Origin: Butyricicoccus pullicaecorum DSM 23266
GTDB lineage: Bacteria > Bacillota > Clostridia > Oscillospirales > Butyricicoccaceae
DNA length: 64,000 bases
Direction of reading: 5' to 3'
Assembly: GCF_900167005.1 (NCBI RefSeq)
Contig: NZ_FUXW01000002.1
Location: 372,001 to 436,000, forward strand
A program made the translations under genes and the position numbers. Positions 32,410 to 41,385 of the stretch are shown piece by piece (within the stretch, counting starts at the first letter, position 1; each line of letters starts with the position of its first letter). Below the pieces are notes generated by a model. The model saw nothing but the letters and a program-made list of their open reading frames with translations, did no database searches and was not told the DNA's origin.

Positions 32410-34290
32410 TTATACCAACAGTTCGCAGACGGTATTTGCGTAAGCTACCGGGTCTTCCAGCGGCAGGCCTTCAATCAGCTGTGCCTGTGCGTACAGAACA
32501 GCAGCGTATTTTGCCAGCGTATCCTGGTTAGCGGTCTTAAGCTTCTGGAAGATCGGATGCTCTGCATTGAGTTCCAGAACACGTTCTGCATGGATTTTCT
32601 CCTGACCCGGCTGCTGATTGAGCACCTTTTCCATTTCCAGAGAAAGCATACCCTTGGTGGTCAGACAGCAGGGATGGCTCTTCAGACGGCTGGTGAACTG
32701 AACGGCAGTGACCTTTTCGCCGAGTGCCTGCTTCATCGTATCCAGAACAGACTGATACTCCTTGGTCAGGGTTTCAATCTCTTCCTTCTCGTCCTGAGTT
32801 TCCAGATCCAGATCATCGTCAGAAATGGACTTGAATTCCTTGCCCTGATAGTCGTGCATCATCTTCATGCAGAACTCATCAATGCTGTCGGTCAGGCACA
32901 GAACCTGATATCCCTTGTCGCGCAGACGCTCCATCTGCGGCAGCAGCTCGATCTTTGCCTTGGTTTCGCCGCATGCGTAATAAATATACTTCTGCTCTTC
33001 CTTCATCTGCTCGGTGTACTCTGCCAGAGACAGCATTTTATCCGAATCCGCAGTATGATACATCAGAAGATCCTGGAGCAAATCCTTGTGCATGCCATAA
33101 TCCATGTATGCACCGTACTTGAGCTGCAAGCCAAAGGCCTGGAAGAACTTTTCGTAGTCCTCGCGCTTGTTCTTCATCATAGATGCAAGCTCGTTCTTGA
33201 TCTTCTTTTCGAGCGCACCTGCAATGAGCTTGAGATGACGGTCATGCTGAAGCAGCTCACGGGAAATGTTCAGCGACAGGTCGGCCGAGTCAACCAGGCC
33301 GCGAACGAAGCTGAAGTAATCAGGCAGCAGGTCGGCACACTTGTCCATAATCAGCACACCGTTAGAGTACAGAGCCAAGCCCTTTTCGTAGTCCTTGGTG
33401 TAATAGTTCATAGGTGCATGGCTGGGGATATACAGCAGCGCATGATAGGTAACCGAACCCTCGGTATACATGTGAATATGGTGAATCGGGTCCTGATAAT
33501 CAAAGAACTTCTGCTTGTAGAACTGGTTATAGTCCTCGTCCTTCAACTCGGACTTGGACTTGCGCCATAACGGAATCATGGAGTTGAGCGTGGTCAGTTC
33601 CATGTATTCTTCCCATTCCGGCTTTTCCGGATCGCAGCCTTCCTTCTGGCGCGAACGCGGCATTTCCATCTGAATGGGATAACGAATGTAATCAGAATAC
33701 TTCTTTACCAGTTCCTGAATGCGGTAGGGCTCGAGGAACTCACTGTACTTGTCCCCTTCGCTGTCCGGCATCAGGGTCAGAATGATATCAGTACCCACTT
33801 CAGCACGCTCTGCGGGTTCAATGGTGTATCCATCCGCACCGTCGGAAACCCAGCGGTTTGCAGTATCAGCGCCCTGTGCACGGGAGACGACTTCGACCTT
33901 GGATGCAACCATGAATGCAGCGTAGAAGCCGACACCAAACTGACCGATAATATCGATATCGTCCTGCTTGTCATTCTGCTGCTTAAACTGCAAGGAACCA
34001 GAGTGTGCGATGGTACCCAGATTTTCTTCCATCTCTGCAACCGACATGCCGCAGCCGTGGTCAGATACGGTCAGTGTACGGGTATCTTTATCAATGGTAA
34101 TAGTAATGGGCAGATTATCGCGCAGGATACCGGTCTGTCCCTGCTGCATTGCATGATAATACAGCTTATCGGTCGCGTCCGAAGCATTCGAGATCAACTC
34201 GCGCAGGAAAATATCCTTGTGAGAATAGATCGAGTGGATCATCAAATCGAGCAGTCTTTTCGACTCAGCTTGGAACTGTTTCTTTTCCAT
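32410..34290 (-). CDS. htpG: Chaperone protein HtpG (Hsp90)
   Basis: The bacterial Hsp90, 626 residues, usual family length. The N-terminal GHKL ATPase has IFLRELISNASDATDKLYY (N-box), VSDHGCGM (G1) and IGQFGVGFYAAFMV (G2); then middle and C-terminal dimer domains. It remodels client proteins with DnaK. The ATG at 34290 follows AGAGGTG; a GTG at 34302 overlaps that site. A perfect CIRCE element about 40 bases upstream points to HrcA control. Confidence 0.96.
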   Translation of the reverse strand: MEKKQFQAESKRLLDLMIHSIYSHKDIFLRELISNASDATDKLYYHAMQQGQTGILRDNLPITITIDKDTRTLTVSDHGCGMSVAEMEENLGTIAHSGSLQFKQQNDKQDDIDIIGQFGVGFYAAFMVASKVEVVSRAQGADTANRWVSDGADGYTIEPAERAEVGTDIILTLMPDSEGDKYSEFLEPYRIQELVKKYSDYIRYPIQMEMPRSRQKEGCDPEKPEWEEYMELTTLNSMIPLWRKSKSELKDEDYNQFYKQKFFDYQDPIHHIHMYTEGSVTYHALLYIPSHAPMNYYTKDYEKGLALYSNGVLIMDKCADLLPDYFSFVRGLVDSADLSLNISRELLQHDRHLKLIAGALEKKIKNELASMMKNKREDYEKFFQAFGLQLKYGAYMDYGMHKDLLQDLLMYHTADSDKMLSLAEYTEQMKEEQKYIYYACGETKAKIELLPQMERLRDKGYQVLCLTDSIDEFCMKMMHDYQGKEFKSISDDDLDLETQDEKEEIETLTKEYQSVLDTMKQALGEKVTAVQFTSRLKSHPCCLTTKGMLSLEMEKVLNQQPGQEKIHAERVLELNAEHPIFQKLKTANQDTLAKYAAVLYAQAQLIEGLPLEDPVAYANTVCELLV

Positions 34291-34330
34291 AATGAAAAAC
34301 ACCTCTGTGATGTAAATAAAATAAATGGGT

Positions 34331-34357
34331 TTAGCACTCTAACACTTCGAGTGCTAA
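34331..34357 (-). promoter_or_regulatory. CIRCE element (HrcA operator) of htpG
   Basis: TTAGCACTC-N9-GAGTGCTAA, a perfect match to the CIRCE consensus, lies between the promoter and the htpG ribosome site. HrcA binds it and blocks transcription until heat shock. Confidence 0.95.
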
Positions 34358-34364
34358 CGATATT

Positions 34365-34393
34365 ATGATAATCCCAATGCACATAAAAATCAA
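34365..34393 (-). promoter_or_regulatory. Promoter for htpG
   Basis: On the minus strand TTGATT (34393-34388) and TATCAT (34370-34365), 17-base spacer, just upstream of the CIRCE element. Confidence 0.7.
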
Positions 34394-34429
34394 GAGCCCA
34401 TATTATCTTTTCACAGAAAGTTCAAGAAC

Positions 34430-35599
34430 TCACCGCAGCTTGTCCTGTGGTACTTTTCGCTTGGCCAAGCGATTGTAGGTATAGCGGCGAATGAGTGCAT
34501 AGATGACTGAAAACAGCGGAATATTGATCAGCATGCCCAGAATACCCATGGTGCTGGCACCTGTGGTCACGGCAACCAGAACCCAAATAGACGGCAGACC
34601 AACCGAGCTTCCCACAACATGCGGATAGATGAGATTGCCTTCAATCTGCTGCAGAACCAAAAACAGGATGATAAACCACAAAGCCTGCATGGGATTGGCA
34701 ATTAGAATGAGGAATGCACCGATAAAGCAGCCAAAGAATGCGCCGAAAATCGGAATGAGTGCCGTGAAGGCGATGACAACGCTGGTGACAGCTGCATAGG
34801 GGAAATGGAAGATTGACATGGAGACGAAGAACAGCATACCCAGAATGCATGCTTCTAAACACTGACCGGAAATAAAATTGGAGAATGTCCGCTGGGTCAG
34901 ACGCAGGATATCCAATGCAGTATCTACGGGATGCTCCGGGAACCAGGCATACATGATCTTTTTGCACTGTGCGGCAAGCTTTTCTTTTTGCAGCAGCAGA
35001 TAAAATGCAAAGATCAATCCGATCACTGCGTTGGTCATGCCGCCGATAATGGAAGATGCAACAGAAAACGTATTATCCAAAAGATTACCGTTTTTGAGGA
35101 AATCCAGAAGATTTTGCAGCTGTTCCGTCCAGTTGATTTGACGCAGCGTATCAATCGAACTGTTTACATAATCGGTGATTGCCGGATAGCGTTCGATCAG
35201 ATCATTTCCCCATTTTGTAATTTGGGCAATAAATCCTGGCATAGATGCACTGAGTGTGCCGATCGAGTTTGCGATTTGAGGTGCCACAATGAAAACCATC
35301 AGGGTAATGATGCCAACGATCAGCATGAGTGTGATCAGAAGGCTGATGGGGCGATGTAATTTGCGAAGAACAGAATGATTTCTTGTGACTTTATCTGTGA
35401 ACAGCGTATGTTCGATTGCCCGCATTGGTACATTGATGATAAATGCGATGGTACACCCAATCAAAAAGGGCATCAAAAACCGAAATATGGTGCTGATAGT
35501 TCCCGTCCATACGCTGATGTTTTGCAGACCTAAAAATAAAATGATGCCGAAGGCAATCAAAAACATGAGATGCTGCATGTTTTTACGATTAAAATCCAT
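34430..35599 (-). CDS. AI-2E family transporter (second of two)
   Basis: A 389-residue membrane protein of the same family as 17782-19110, about eight hydrophobic segments. Similar marks: MPFLIGCTIAFIINVPMRAIE near residues 42-62, SGQCLEACILGMLFFVSM, LIPIFGAFFGCFIGAFLIL, LQQIEGNLIYPHVVGSSVGLPSIWVLV. The substrate is unknown. The sequence identity with the first paralogue is modest by eye, so these are old paralogues, not a recent duplication. It stands alone between htpG and the divergent dehydrogenase. Confidence 0.88.
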   Translation of the reverse strand: MDFNRKNMQHLMFLIAFGIILFLGLQNISVWTGTISTIFRFLMPFLIGCTIAFIINVPMRAIEHTLFTDKVTRNHSVLRKLHRPISLLITLMLIVGIITLMVFIVAPQIANSIGTLSASMPGFIAQITKWGNDLIERYPAITDYVNSSIDTLRQINWTEQLQNLLDFLKNGNLLDNTFSVASSIIGGMTNAVIGLIFAFYLLLQKEKLAAQCKKIMYAWFPEHPVDTALDILRLTQRTFSNFISGQCLEACILGMLFFVSMSIFHFPYAAVTSVVIAFTALIPIFGAFFGCFIGAFLILIANPMQALWFIILFLVLQQIEGNLIYPHVVGSSVGLPSIWVLVAVTTGASTMGILGMLINIPLFSVIYALIRRYTYNRLAKRKVPQDKLR

Positions 35600-35766
35600 T
35601 TTTGCTCACCTGATTTCCTTTCTATATGAATGGAGCAAACCATTATATGTTATTGTATCATTTCTCCCATAAAATTGTACATCTAAATTGTAAATAAAAT
35701 ATAACAATCTTCCCTTTGCGCGTCATGTGTGTGATAATAGAGTTATATAGATGGGAGGGTTATGAT

Positions 35767-36819
35767 ATGAGTCAGCAAACCATGCAGGCAGTTGTATTTC
35801 AGGCACCGGGTAAATTCGGTTTGGAAGAGCGACCGGTTCCTCAGCTGCAAAGTGAGACCGACGCAATTGTGCGTGTCACTTTGGCGTCAATTTGTACGAG
35901 CGATCTGCACATTAAACATGGCAGTGTACCGCGTGCAGTGCCAGGAACCATTGTTGGACATGAGATTGTGGGCGTAATCGATCAGTTGGGCACAGCGGTT
36001 GCAGGATTTTCGGTCGGTGACCGTGTTACGGTCAATGTAGAAACGTTCTGCGGCGAGTGCTTTTTCTGCCAAAGAGGTTGGGTCAATAATTGTACCGATC
36101 CGCACGGCGGTTGGGCGCTGGGATGCCGGATTGACGGCGGACAGGCAGCCTATGTTCGTGTTCCGTTTGCACAGAATGGACTAAATCACATTCCCAATGG
36201 CTTGACCGATGAGCAGGTGCTATTTACAGGAGACTTACTGGCGACCGGATATTGGGCGGCAAAAATCAGTGAAATTCAGTCAGGTGATACAGTTGCAATT
36301 CTGGGCGCAGGCCCGACCGGTTTGTGTACGCTGCAATGTGTACGCCTCTATCACCCGGGACATATTGTTGTTATAGATCCTGATACCGAGCGTTTACAGC
36401 TGGCAAAACAAATGGGAGCGGATTTTGTGATTGATCCGACCAAGGAAGACCCGACTTCCCTTCTGCACAGCCTGACCGATGGACGTGGGGCTGATATTGT
36501 TTTAGAAGTTGCAGGAGTGAAAGACACATTTCAGACTGCGTGGAAGATAGCACGTCCGAATGCGGTAGTGTGTGTTGTTGCAATGTATGATGAAGCTCAG
36601 ATGCTGCCGCTGCCCGATATGTATGGAAAAAATCTGGTTTTCAAGACAGGAGGCGTAGATGCATCGGACTGTCCGGCTATTTTAGAGCATATTGCCCGCG
36701 GTGAAATTGATGTGACACCGCTCTTGACGCATGTATATCCCCTATCGAAGGCGATGGAAGCGTATGAGCTGTTTGAATCCAGACGAGACCATGTCATTAA
36801 AGTTGCACTCAAACCCTGA
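35767..36819 (+). CDS. Zinc-dependent alcohol dehydrogenase family protein
   Basis: A 350-residue medium-chain dehydrogenase. Catalytic zinc: ICTSDLH (Cys about 40) and GHE (about 64). Structural zinc: CGECFFCQRGWVNNC with the C-x2-C-x2-C-x7-C spacing. NAD(P) fold: ILGAGPTGLCTLQCV with the acidic residue of VVIDPD. The arrangement is like threonine dehydrogenase or secondary alcohol dehydrogenases (ADH4/FDH-like zinc group). The substrate cannot be set. GGGAGGG precedes the ATG at 35767 by 9 bases. Single-gene transcript ended by a strong terminator. Confidence 0.88.
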   Translation: MSQQTMQAVVFQAPGKFGLEERPVPQLQSETDAIVRVTLASICTSDLHIKHGSVPRAVPGTIVGHEIVGVIDQLGTAVAGFSVGDRVTVNVETFCGECFFCQRGWVNNCTDPHGGWALGCRIDGGQAAYVRVPFAQNGLNHIPNGLTDEQVLFTGDLLATGYWAAKISEIQSGDTVAILGAGPTGLCTLQCVRLYHPGHIVVIDPDTERLQLAKQMGADFVIDPTKEDPTSLLHSLTDGRGADIVLEVAGVKDTFQTAWKIARPNAVVCVVAMYDEAQMLPLPDMYGKNLVFKTGGVDASDCPAILEHIARGEIDVTPLLTHVYPLSKAMEAYELFESRRDHVIKVALKP

Positions 36820-36826
36820 AAGCAAG

Positions 36827-36862
36827 AAATCCTTCCTGCGTGTATGCAGGAAGGATTTTTTT
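36827..36862. terminator. Two-way terminator between the dehydrogenase and cbiK
   Basis: AAATCCTTCCTGC (36827-36839) pairs with GCAGGAAGGATTT with T-runs after. It ends the 23-gene cobalamin operon on the minus strand, 1 base after the cbiK stop, and the dehydrogenase on the plus strand. Confidence 0.9.
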
Positions 36863-36863
36863 A

Positions 36864-37643
36864 TCAGATTTCGCGCAGTGCATCCTGACAGTGAGAAATG
36901 AACAATTCACCAATGCTGGGAATGGTGCCAAGTCCGCGCAGAACGATTTCAACTTCATATCCTTCTGCGGTCAGAATAGATTTCCAGCTGTCCTCTTCTT
37001 CTCCGGCCAGATCATTTTGGGCATGGTCACCCGCTACAATCATAAAAGGTGCAAGCCAGACCTTACGAATGTTGTGTGCGCGTAAGCGCTTTTGTACGTA
37101 GTCGAGTGCCGGGAATCCTTCGACCGTACCAACATAAACGCGCTCTGCGTCTAAAAAGCGGAATGTGTTTTCAATCTGGCTGTATGCTGCATTGACGGCA
37201 TGCTCGGTTCCGTGACCCATATAAACATAGGCTTCATCGGCTGCCAGTGCGGGCATCTCACCAAGCAGCGCCTGGCAGACTGTAATGTAATCTTCCTGTG
37301 AAGTCAACATGGGCTGACCGATTTTGACAGTCATCTGTCCTGCGGCCTGCCGGATTTGTGCACACATTTTTTCATATTCCAGACCGGGAATGACATGCAG
37401 ACTTTGGCAAATAACTTCTTCATATCCAGATTCTTGCAGCTGCTCCATGAGCTCTGCGGGATTGGGAATATGAATGCCCTCTTCCCGTTCGATTTTTCGG
37501 ATAATCATACCCGAGGTGAATGCACGATAAAAGTCATAACCCGGCATGGAATTGGCCAGAGACTGTTCCAAAACCTCAATGGCATGGCGGGCATCGGGAT
37601 AGCTTGTACCAAAGCTGATGATTGCAAGTGCTCGTTTTGTCAT
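36864..37643 (-). CDS. cbiK: Sirohydrochlorin cobaltochelatase (anaerobic cobalt chelatase)
   Basis: CbiK inserts Co2+ into sirohydrochlorin, the cobalt-first step of the anaerobic route. The 259-residue protein has the chelatase fold with the two catalytic histidines seen as MGHGTEHAVN (about 143) and VAGDHAQNDLAG (about 206), and SFGTSYPDARHAI at the start. It is the last gene of the cobalamin operon, 6 bases after cbiC. The single long-chain CbiK is used here and no CbiX is present. Confidence 0.95.
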   Translation of the reverse strand: MTKRALAIISFGTSYPDARHAIEVLEQSLANSMPGYDFYRAFTSGMIIRKIEREEGIHIPNPAELMEQLQESGYEEVICQSLHVIPGLEYEKMCAQIRQAAGQMTVKIGQPMLTSQEDYITVCQALLGEMPALAADEAYVYMGHGTEHAVNAAYSQIENTFRFLDAERVYVGTVEGFPALDYVQKRLRAHNIRKVWLAPFMIVAGDHAQNDLAGEEEDSWKSILTAEGYEVEIVLRGLGTIPSIGELFISHCQDALREI

Positions 37644-37649
37644 AATCGG

Positions 37650-38285
37650 TTAAAAACCCTCTCTTTTTACCAGTTGATATTGCAAAGCATTGATAATTGC
37701 AGCGGCGACATTGCTTCCGCCCTTGCGGCCACGTGCAATGATATAAGGTGTATTTCCGCCGATAAACAGTTCTTTGGATTCTACCACGTTGACAAATCCA
37801 ACCGGAACGCCAACGACCAGTGCGGGATGGCATACACCCTGTTCAATCAGCTCATGCAGACGAATCAGTGCAGTCGGTGCATTGCCAATTGCAAAAATCA
37901 GAGGGCCATCCAGTTTGGCAGCATGTTCCATAGAGACAATCGCACGGGTCACACCGCGGGTCTTGGCTTCGTCAGCTACTTGTTTGTCTGCCATAAAGCA
38001 GCAAACTTGTCCGCCAAGACTGGACAGAATCGTCTTACTGATGCCTGACATTGCCATGTTGGTATCGGTAATGATAGTCGCACCATGAGACAGGGCATCT
38101 TTTGCCGATTCGATTGCATTCTCAGAGAAACAAAGATTGTCCGCGTAGTCAAAATCTGCTGTGGTGTGAATGACGCGCTTTACAACTTCTTCCTGACCGG
38201 CAGGAAAGGTGCGATCGCCTAATTCTTGTGTGATGATTGAAAAGCTTTTCTTTTCGATATCTGAAGGTTTTATAATAAGATTCAC
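37650..38285 (-). CDS. cbiC: Cobalt-precorrin-8 methylmutase
   Basis: CbiC moves the C11 methyl to C12, giving cobyrinic acid. 211 residues. The His in VIHTTADFDYADNLCFSENAI is the family catalytic residue; VGVPVGFVNVVESKELF is the family C-terminal signature. Overlaps cobO by 4 bases. Confidence 0.96.
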   Translation of the reverse strand: MNLIIKPSDIEKKSFSIITQELGDRTFPAGQEEVVKRVIHTTADFDYADNLCFSENAIESAKDALSHGATIITDTNMAMSGISKTILSSLGGQVCCFMADKQVADEAKTRGVTRAIVSMEHAAKLDGPLIFAIGNAPTALIRLHELIEQGVCHPALVVGVPVGFVNVVESKELFIGGNTPYIIARGRKGGSNVAAAIINALQYQLVKREGF

Positions 38286-38812
38286 TGCTCAATGCCCTCC
38301 CGTGCGGCAATACCGCGGTCAAATGGATGTTTGCGCTTGCAGATTTCGGAAATATAGTCGGCTTCGGCCTGTAAGCGCTCGGATGGATCGCGGCCGGTCA
38401 TGACCACTTCCAGGGTGTCCGGCTTGTTTTGCAGGAACGAGAGAACACGTTCTTCTTCCAGAAATCCGCAGGTAATTGCAGCACAGACTTCATCTAGGAT
38501 CAATAAGAATGCATGTTCACGTACTGCAAATTGGGTCGCAGCTTCGAAAGTGCGTACGATCGCGTTTTTGGTCACGTCCTTTTCTGTGTCAGTCATTGCA
38601 AAGGAGAACTTTCCGACCGGATTTGCAGCCAGAACGGTCACATGATCGAGCGCACCTAGGAAGCGACACTCTCCTGAGGTACCATCTTTTAAAAACTGTG
38701 CAATGACGACCGGCTTACGATGTCCAATGCTGCGCAGCGCGAGACCCATGGCTGCCGTGGTTTTTCCCTTGCCGTCACCGCAATAAATGTGGACAAGTCC
38801 GTTTTCACGCAT
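38282..38812 (-). CDS. cobO: Cob(I)yrinic acid a,c-diamide adenosyltransferase
   Basis: The CobO/CobA/BtuR-type adenosyltransferase adds the 5'-deoxyadenosyl ligand to Co(I). 176 residues with P-loop YCGDGKGKTTAAMGLALRS (about 10-28), VVIAQFLKDG and LLILDEVCAAI (Walker B). A short C-terminus follows, as in Clostridia. It overlaps cobQ by 8 bases and cbiC by 4. Confidence 0.96.
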   Translation of the reverse strand: MRENGLVHIYCGDGKGKTTAAMGLALRSIGHRKPVVIAQFLKDGTSGECRFLGALDHVTVLAANPVGKFSFAMTDTEKDVTKNAIVRTFEAATQFAVREHAFLLILDEVCAAITCGFLEEERVLSFLQNKPDTLEVVMTGRDPSERLQAEADYISEICKRKHPFDRGIAAREGIEQ

Positions 38813-40316
38813 AATCTGCCTCCAAAATTTGATAGATGCGCTCCATGTCTAATGCCGACCGCACCATATCTGCGAGTTTATCGTATTGTTCTTCTTTATA
38901 TTGTACCGGGTCAAAGACCGTAATATCGCTTGCAGATATTCCCTTTCGGGCGAGCAATGCCCGAATGAGCGGCTCCAGAACTTCCGGGGTATCAAGCACA
39001 CCGTGCATATAAGTACCGTATGCATCCCCTGCATAGCATCCATCGGTGACAAGCTCGATTCCGCGCATGAGCTGCTGGAACGGTACGGCACCTTCAAGCA
39101 GCGTGGTATCACCCATGTGGATTTCATATCCAATCGTCGGTACACCAGCAAGATCGTGGAAAATACCACCGGGAGATAAAATTTTTCCGGTCGCCTGCGT
39201 TGTTGTTTTCTGTGCGCGGAAGATGGTTTCCGTCGGGAGCAGTCCCAGACCGGCAATACTGCCGCCGCCTTCTACCCCTTCGGGGTCGTGCAGATGCCGT
39301 CCCATCATTTGATAGCCGCCACAGATACCCAGTACCGGTGTACCCTCGTGGTGCAAGCGCTGGATCTTTGCCTCGAGTCCGGAAGTGCGCAGCCATTTCA
39401 GATCATCAATCGTGCTCTTGGTGCCCGGAATGATGATGAAATCAACGCCGTCGAGCTGCTTGGGCGTGTCGACGTAACGAACAAAGACCGCAGACATGCG
39501 CTCCAGAGATGCAAAGTCAGTAAAGTTTGACAGATGCGGCAGGCGAATGACTGCGATTTGCAGCGCAGCCTTGGAAGAGTCCTTTGCGGTCAGGCGCTCG
39601 GATAAACTGTCCTCATCATCAATGTCTAAATGTGCGTAAGGCACAACACCAATGACAGGCTTGTCTGTTAATCGCTCTAAATCATCTAGTCCGGGTCGGA
39701 GAATTTCCAGATCACCACGGAACTTATTGATGATCAGACCTTGAATGCGATCTTGTTCGTCCGGTTCCAGAAGCTTTACCGTACCATATAACGAAGCGAA
39801 TACACCGCCGCGATCGATATCGCCTACGAGCAAAACAGGAGCATGTGCCATTTTGGCCATTCCCATATTGACCAGATCATCCTGTTTGAGGTTAATCTCT
39901 GCCGGGCTGCCGGCACCCTCAATTACGATAATATCATAGTCATTTGCCAGACTGTCGAAGGCCTGCTGAATAAAGGGGCGCAGCGCTTTTTTATCACTCC
40001 AATATTCTTTTGCAGTACGGTTTCCGATTGCTTTGCCGCAAAGAATGACTTGAGAGCCAACATCGCTGGTAGGCTTTAACAGAATAGGATTCATTCGAAC
40101 ATCTGGAGCAATTCCTGCGGCTTCCGCCTGCATCACCTGTGCGCGGCCCATTTCCAGACCATCAGCTGTGATATAGGAGTTGAGTGCCATGTTCTGCGAC
40201 TTAAACGGAGCAACGCGATAGCCGTCCTGTTTGAAGATACGGCAAAGAGCTGCTGTCAGGATACTTTTTCCGGAATTCGATGCAGTTCCCTGTATCATGA
40301 TTGTTTTAGCTGCCAT
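38805..40316 (-). CDS. cobQ: Cobyric acid synthase
   Basis: CobQ (CbiP) amidates four side chains of adenosylcobyrinic a,c-diamide with glutamine. 503 residues. N-terminal P-loop-like ATPase MIQGTASNSGKSILTAALCR (about 7-26), KPTSDVGSQVILCGKAIGN, then the C-terminal class I glutamine amidotransferase domain with the catalytic Cys of LGICGGYQMMGRHLHDPEGVEG (about 337) and His of TYMHGVLDTPEV (about 432). It overlaps cobD by 11 bases. Confidence 0.97.
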   Translation of the reverse strand: MAAKTIMIQGTASNSGKSILTAALCRIFKQDGYRVAPFKSQNMALNSYITADGLEMGRAQVMQAEAAGIAPDVRMNPILLKPTSDVGSQVILCGKAIGNRTAKEYWSDKKALRPFIQQAFDSLANDYDIIVIEGAGSPAEINLKQDDLVNMGMAKMAHAPVLLVGDIDRGGVFASLYGTVKLLEPDEQDRIQGLIINKFRGDLEILRPGLDDLERLTDKPVIGVVPYAHLDIDDEDSLSERLTAKDSSKAALQIAVIRLPHLSNFTDFASLERMSAVFVRYVDTPKQLDGVDFIIIPGTKSTIDDLKWLRTSGLEAKIQRLHHEGTPVLGICGGYQMMGRHLHDPEGVEGGGSIAGLGLLPTETIFRAQKTTTQATGKILSPGGIFHDLAGVPTIGYEIHMGDTTLLEGAVPFQQLMRGIELVTDGCYAGDAYGTYMHGVLDTPEVLEPLIRALLARKGISASDITVFDPVQYKEEQYDKLADMVRSALDMERIYQILEADYA

Positions 40317-41373
40317 GCGTCAGCACCTCCGAAATGGTTTGAATTAAAATTTGATTATCTGCATCCGATTTAACTGCAACACGGTAATAGCCTTGGCCAA
40401 GTCCGCGATAATTGGCACAGCTGCGAATCAAGACACCGTGCGGCATCAGCTGTTCCCGTAAGTCGTAACAGTCGGAGTAAAAAAGCAGGTAGTTTGCCTC
40501 GCCGGGAAATACCTGAAATCCGCAATCGGATAGCGCAGAAGATAGCGTTTGTCGTGATTTGGCGATTTCAGATGCGGTCTGCTCTTCCCAATCGGTGCAC
40601 GTTAGTGCAGCCACGCCGCATGCCTGTGCAATCACCGAGACATTCCAGGGTTGACCGGAAGTAGATAACTGAGCGATCAAATCCAGGTTTTTTGTCATGC
40701 ACCAACCTAAGCGTACACCCGGAACAGCATACATTTTGGTAAATGCACGAACGATGATGAGACGATCATATTGATCTAGCCAGGAGCGCATTTCATGTGC
40801 GTGTGCATCCAGCAGAAAATCTCCAAAACATTCATCCAGAATGAGCCATGTCTGATGTGCTCGACACCGTTCAATGATTTGAATCAAAAGCTGAGGATCA
40901 ATCGTGCAGCCGGTTGGATTGTTGGGATTACAGAGAATCAAGAGGGATAAATCATCCGTAATTTGGTCCAGAATGCGTGCGGTAACCCGGAACTGCTCCG
41001 AGGCATTTAATGTGAAAAAGTCGATATCACATCCAGTAGGACGGAGTGCCATTTCATACTCGCCGAAGGTGGGTGCAGTCAGGAGTGCACGCGAGGGCTT
41101 GAGACAAGTGGCAAGGCGATAAAAGATCTCTGCTGCACCGTTGGCACAAAAGAAATACTTGGGATCTAATTGCCAGCGCTGCCCCAACGCTTTGCGTAAA
41201 GCTCTGCAATGCGGATCGGGATACTGTGTGCAAAGATCGATTGCATCGTGCATTGCAGCACGTACACGAGCGGGAATTCCGCGCGGATTGATATTGGCCG
41301 AAAAGTCCAGCGGAGTCGTTCCGGGGAATTGCTCGCTGTAACTATACACATCACCGCCATGCTGATATTGCAT
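40306..41373 (-). CDS. cobD: L-threonine-O-3-phosphate decarboxylase
   Basis: CobD (Salmonella naming) decarboxylates L-threonine phosphate to (R)-1-amino-2-propanol phosphate, the linker between the corrin ring and the nucleotide loop. 355 residues, PLP fold similar to histidinol-phosphate aminotransferase: LDFSANINPRGIP, ILCNPNNPTGC, LDECFGDFL and RAFTKMYAVPGVRLGW (PLP Lys about 222). A threonine kinase (PduX) is not in the operon. CobD here must not be confused with Pseudomonas CobD, which is CbiB. Confidence 0.94.
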   Translation of the reverse strand: MQYQHGGDVYSYSEQFPGTTPLDFSANINPRGIPARVRAAMHDAIDLCTQYPDPHCRALRKALGQRWQLDPKYFFCANGAAEIFYRLATCLKPSRALLTAPTFGEYEMALRPTGCDIDFFTLNASEQFRVTARILDQITDDLSLLILCNPNNPTGCTIDPQLLIQIIERCRAHQTWLILDECFGDFLLDAHAHEMRSWLDQYDRLIIVRAFTKMYAVPGVRLGWCMTKNLDLIAQLSTSGQPWNVSVIAQACGVAALTCTDWEEQTASEIAKSRQTLSSALSDCGFQVFPGEANYLLFYSDCYDLREQLMPHGVLIRSCANYRGLGQGYYRVAVKSDADNQILIQTISEVLTHGS

Positions 41374-41385
41374 GATGATTCTCCT

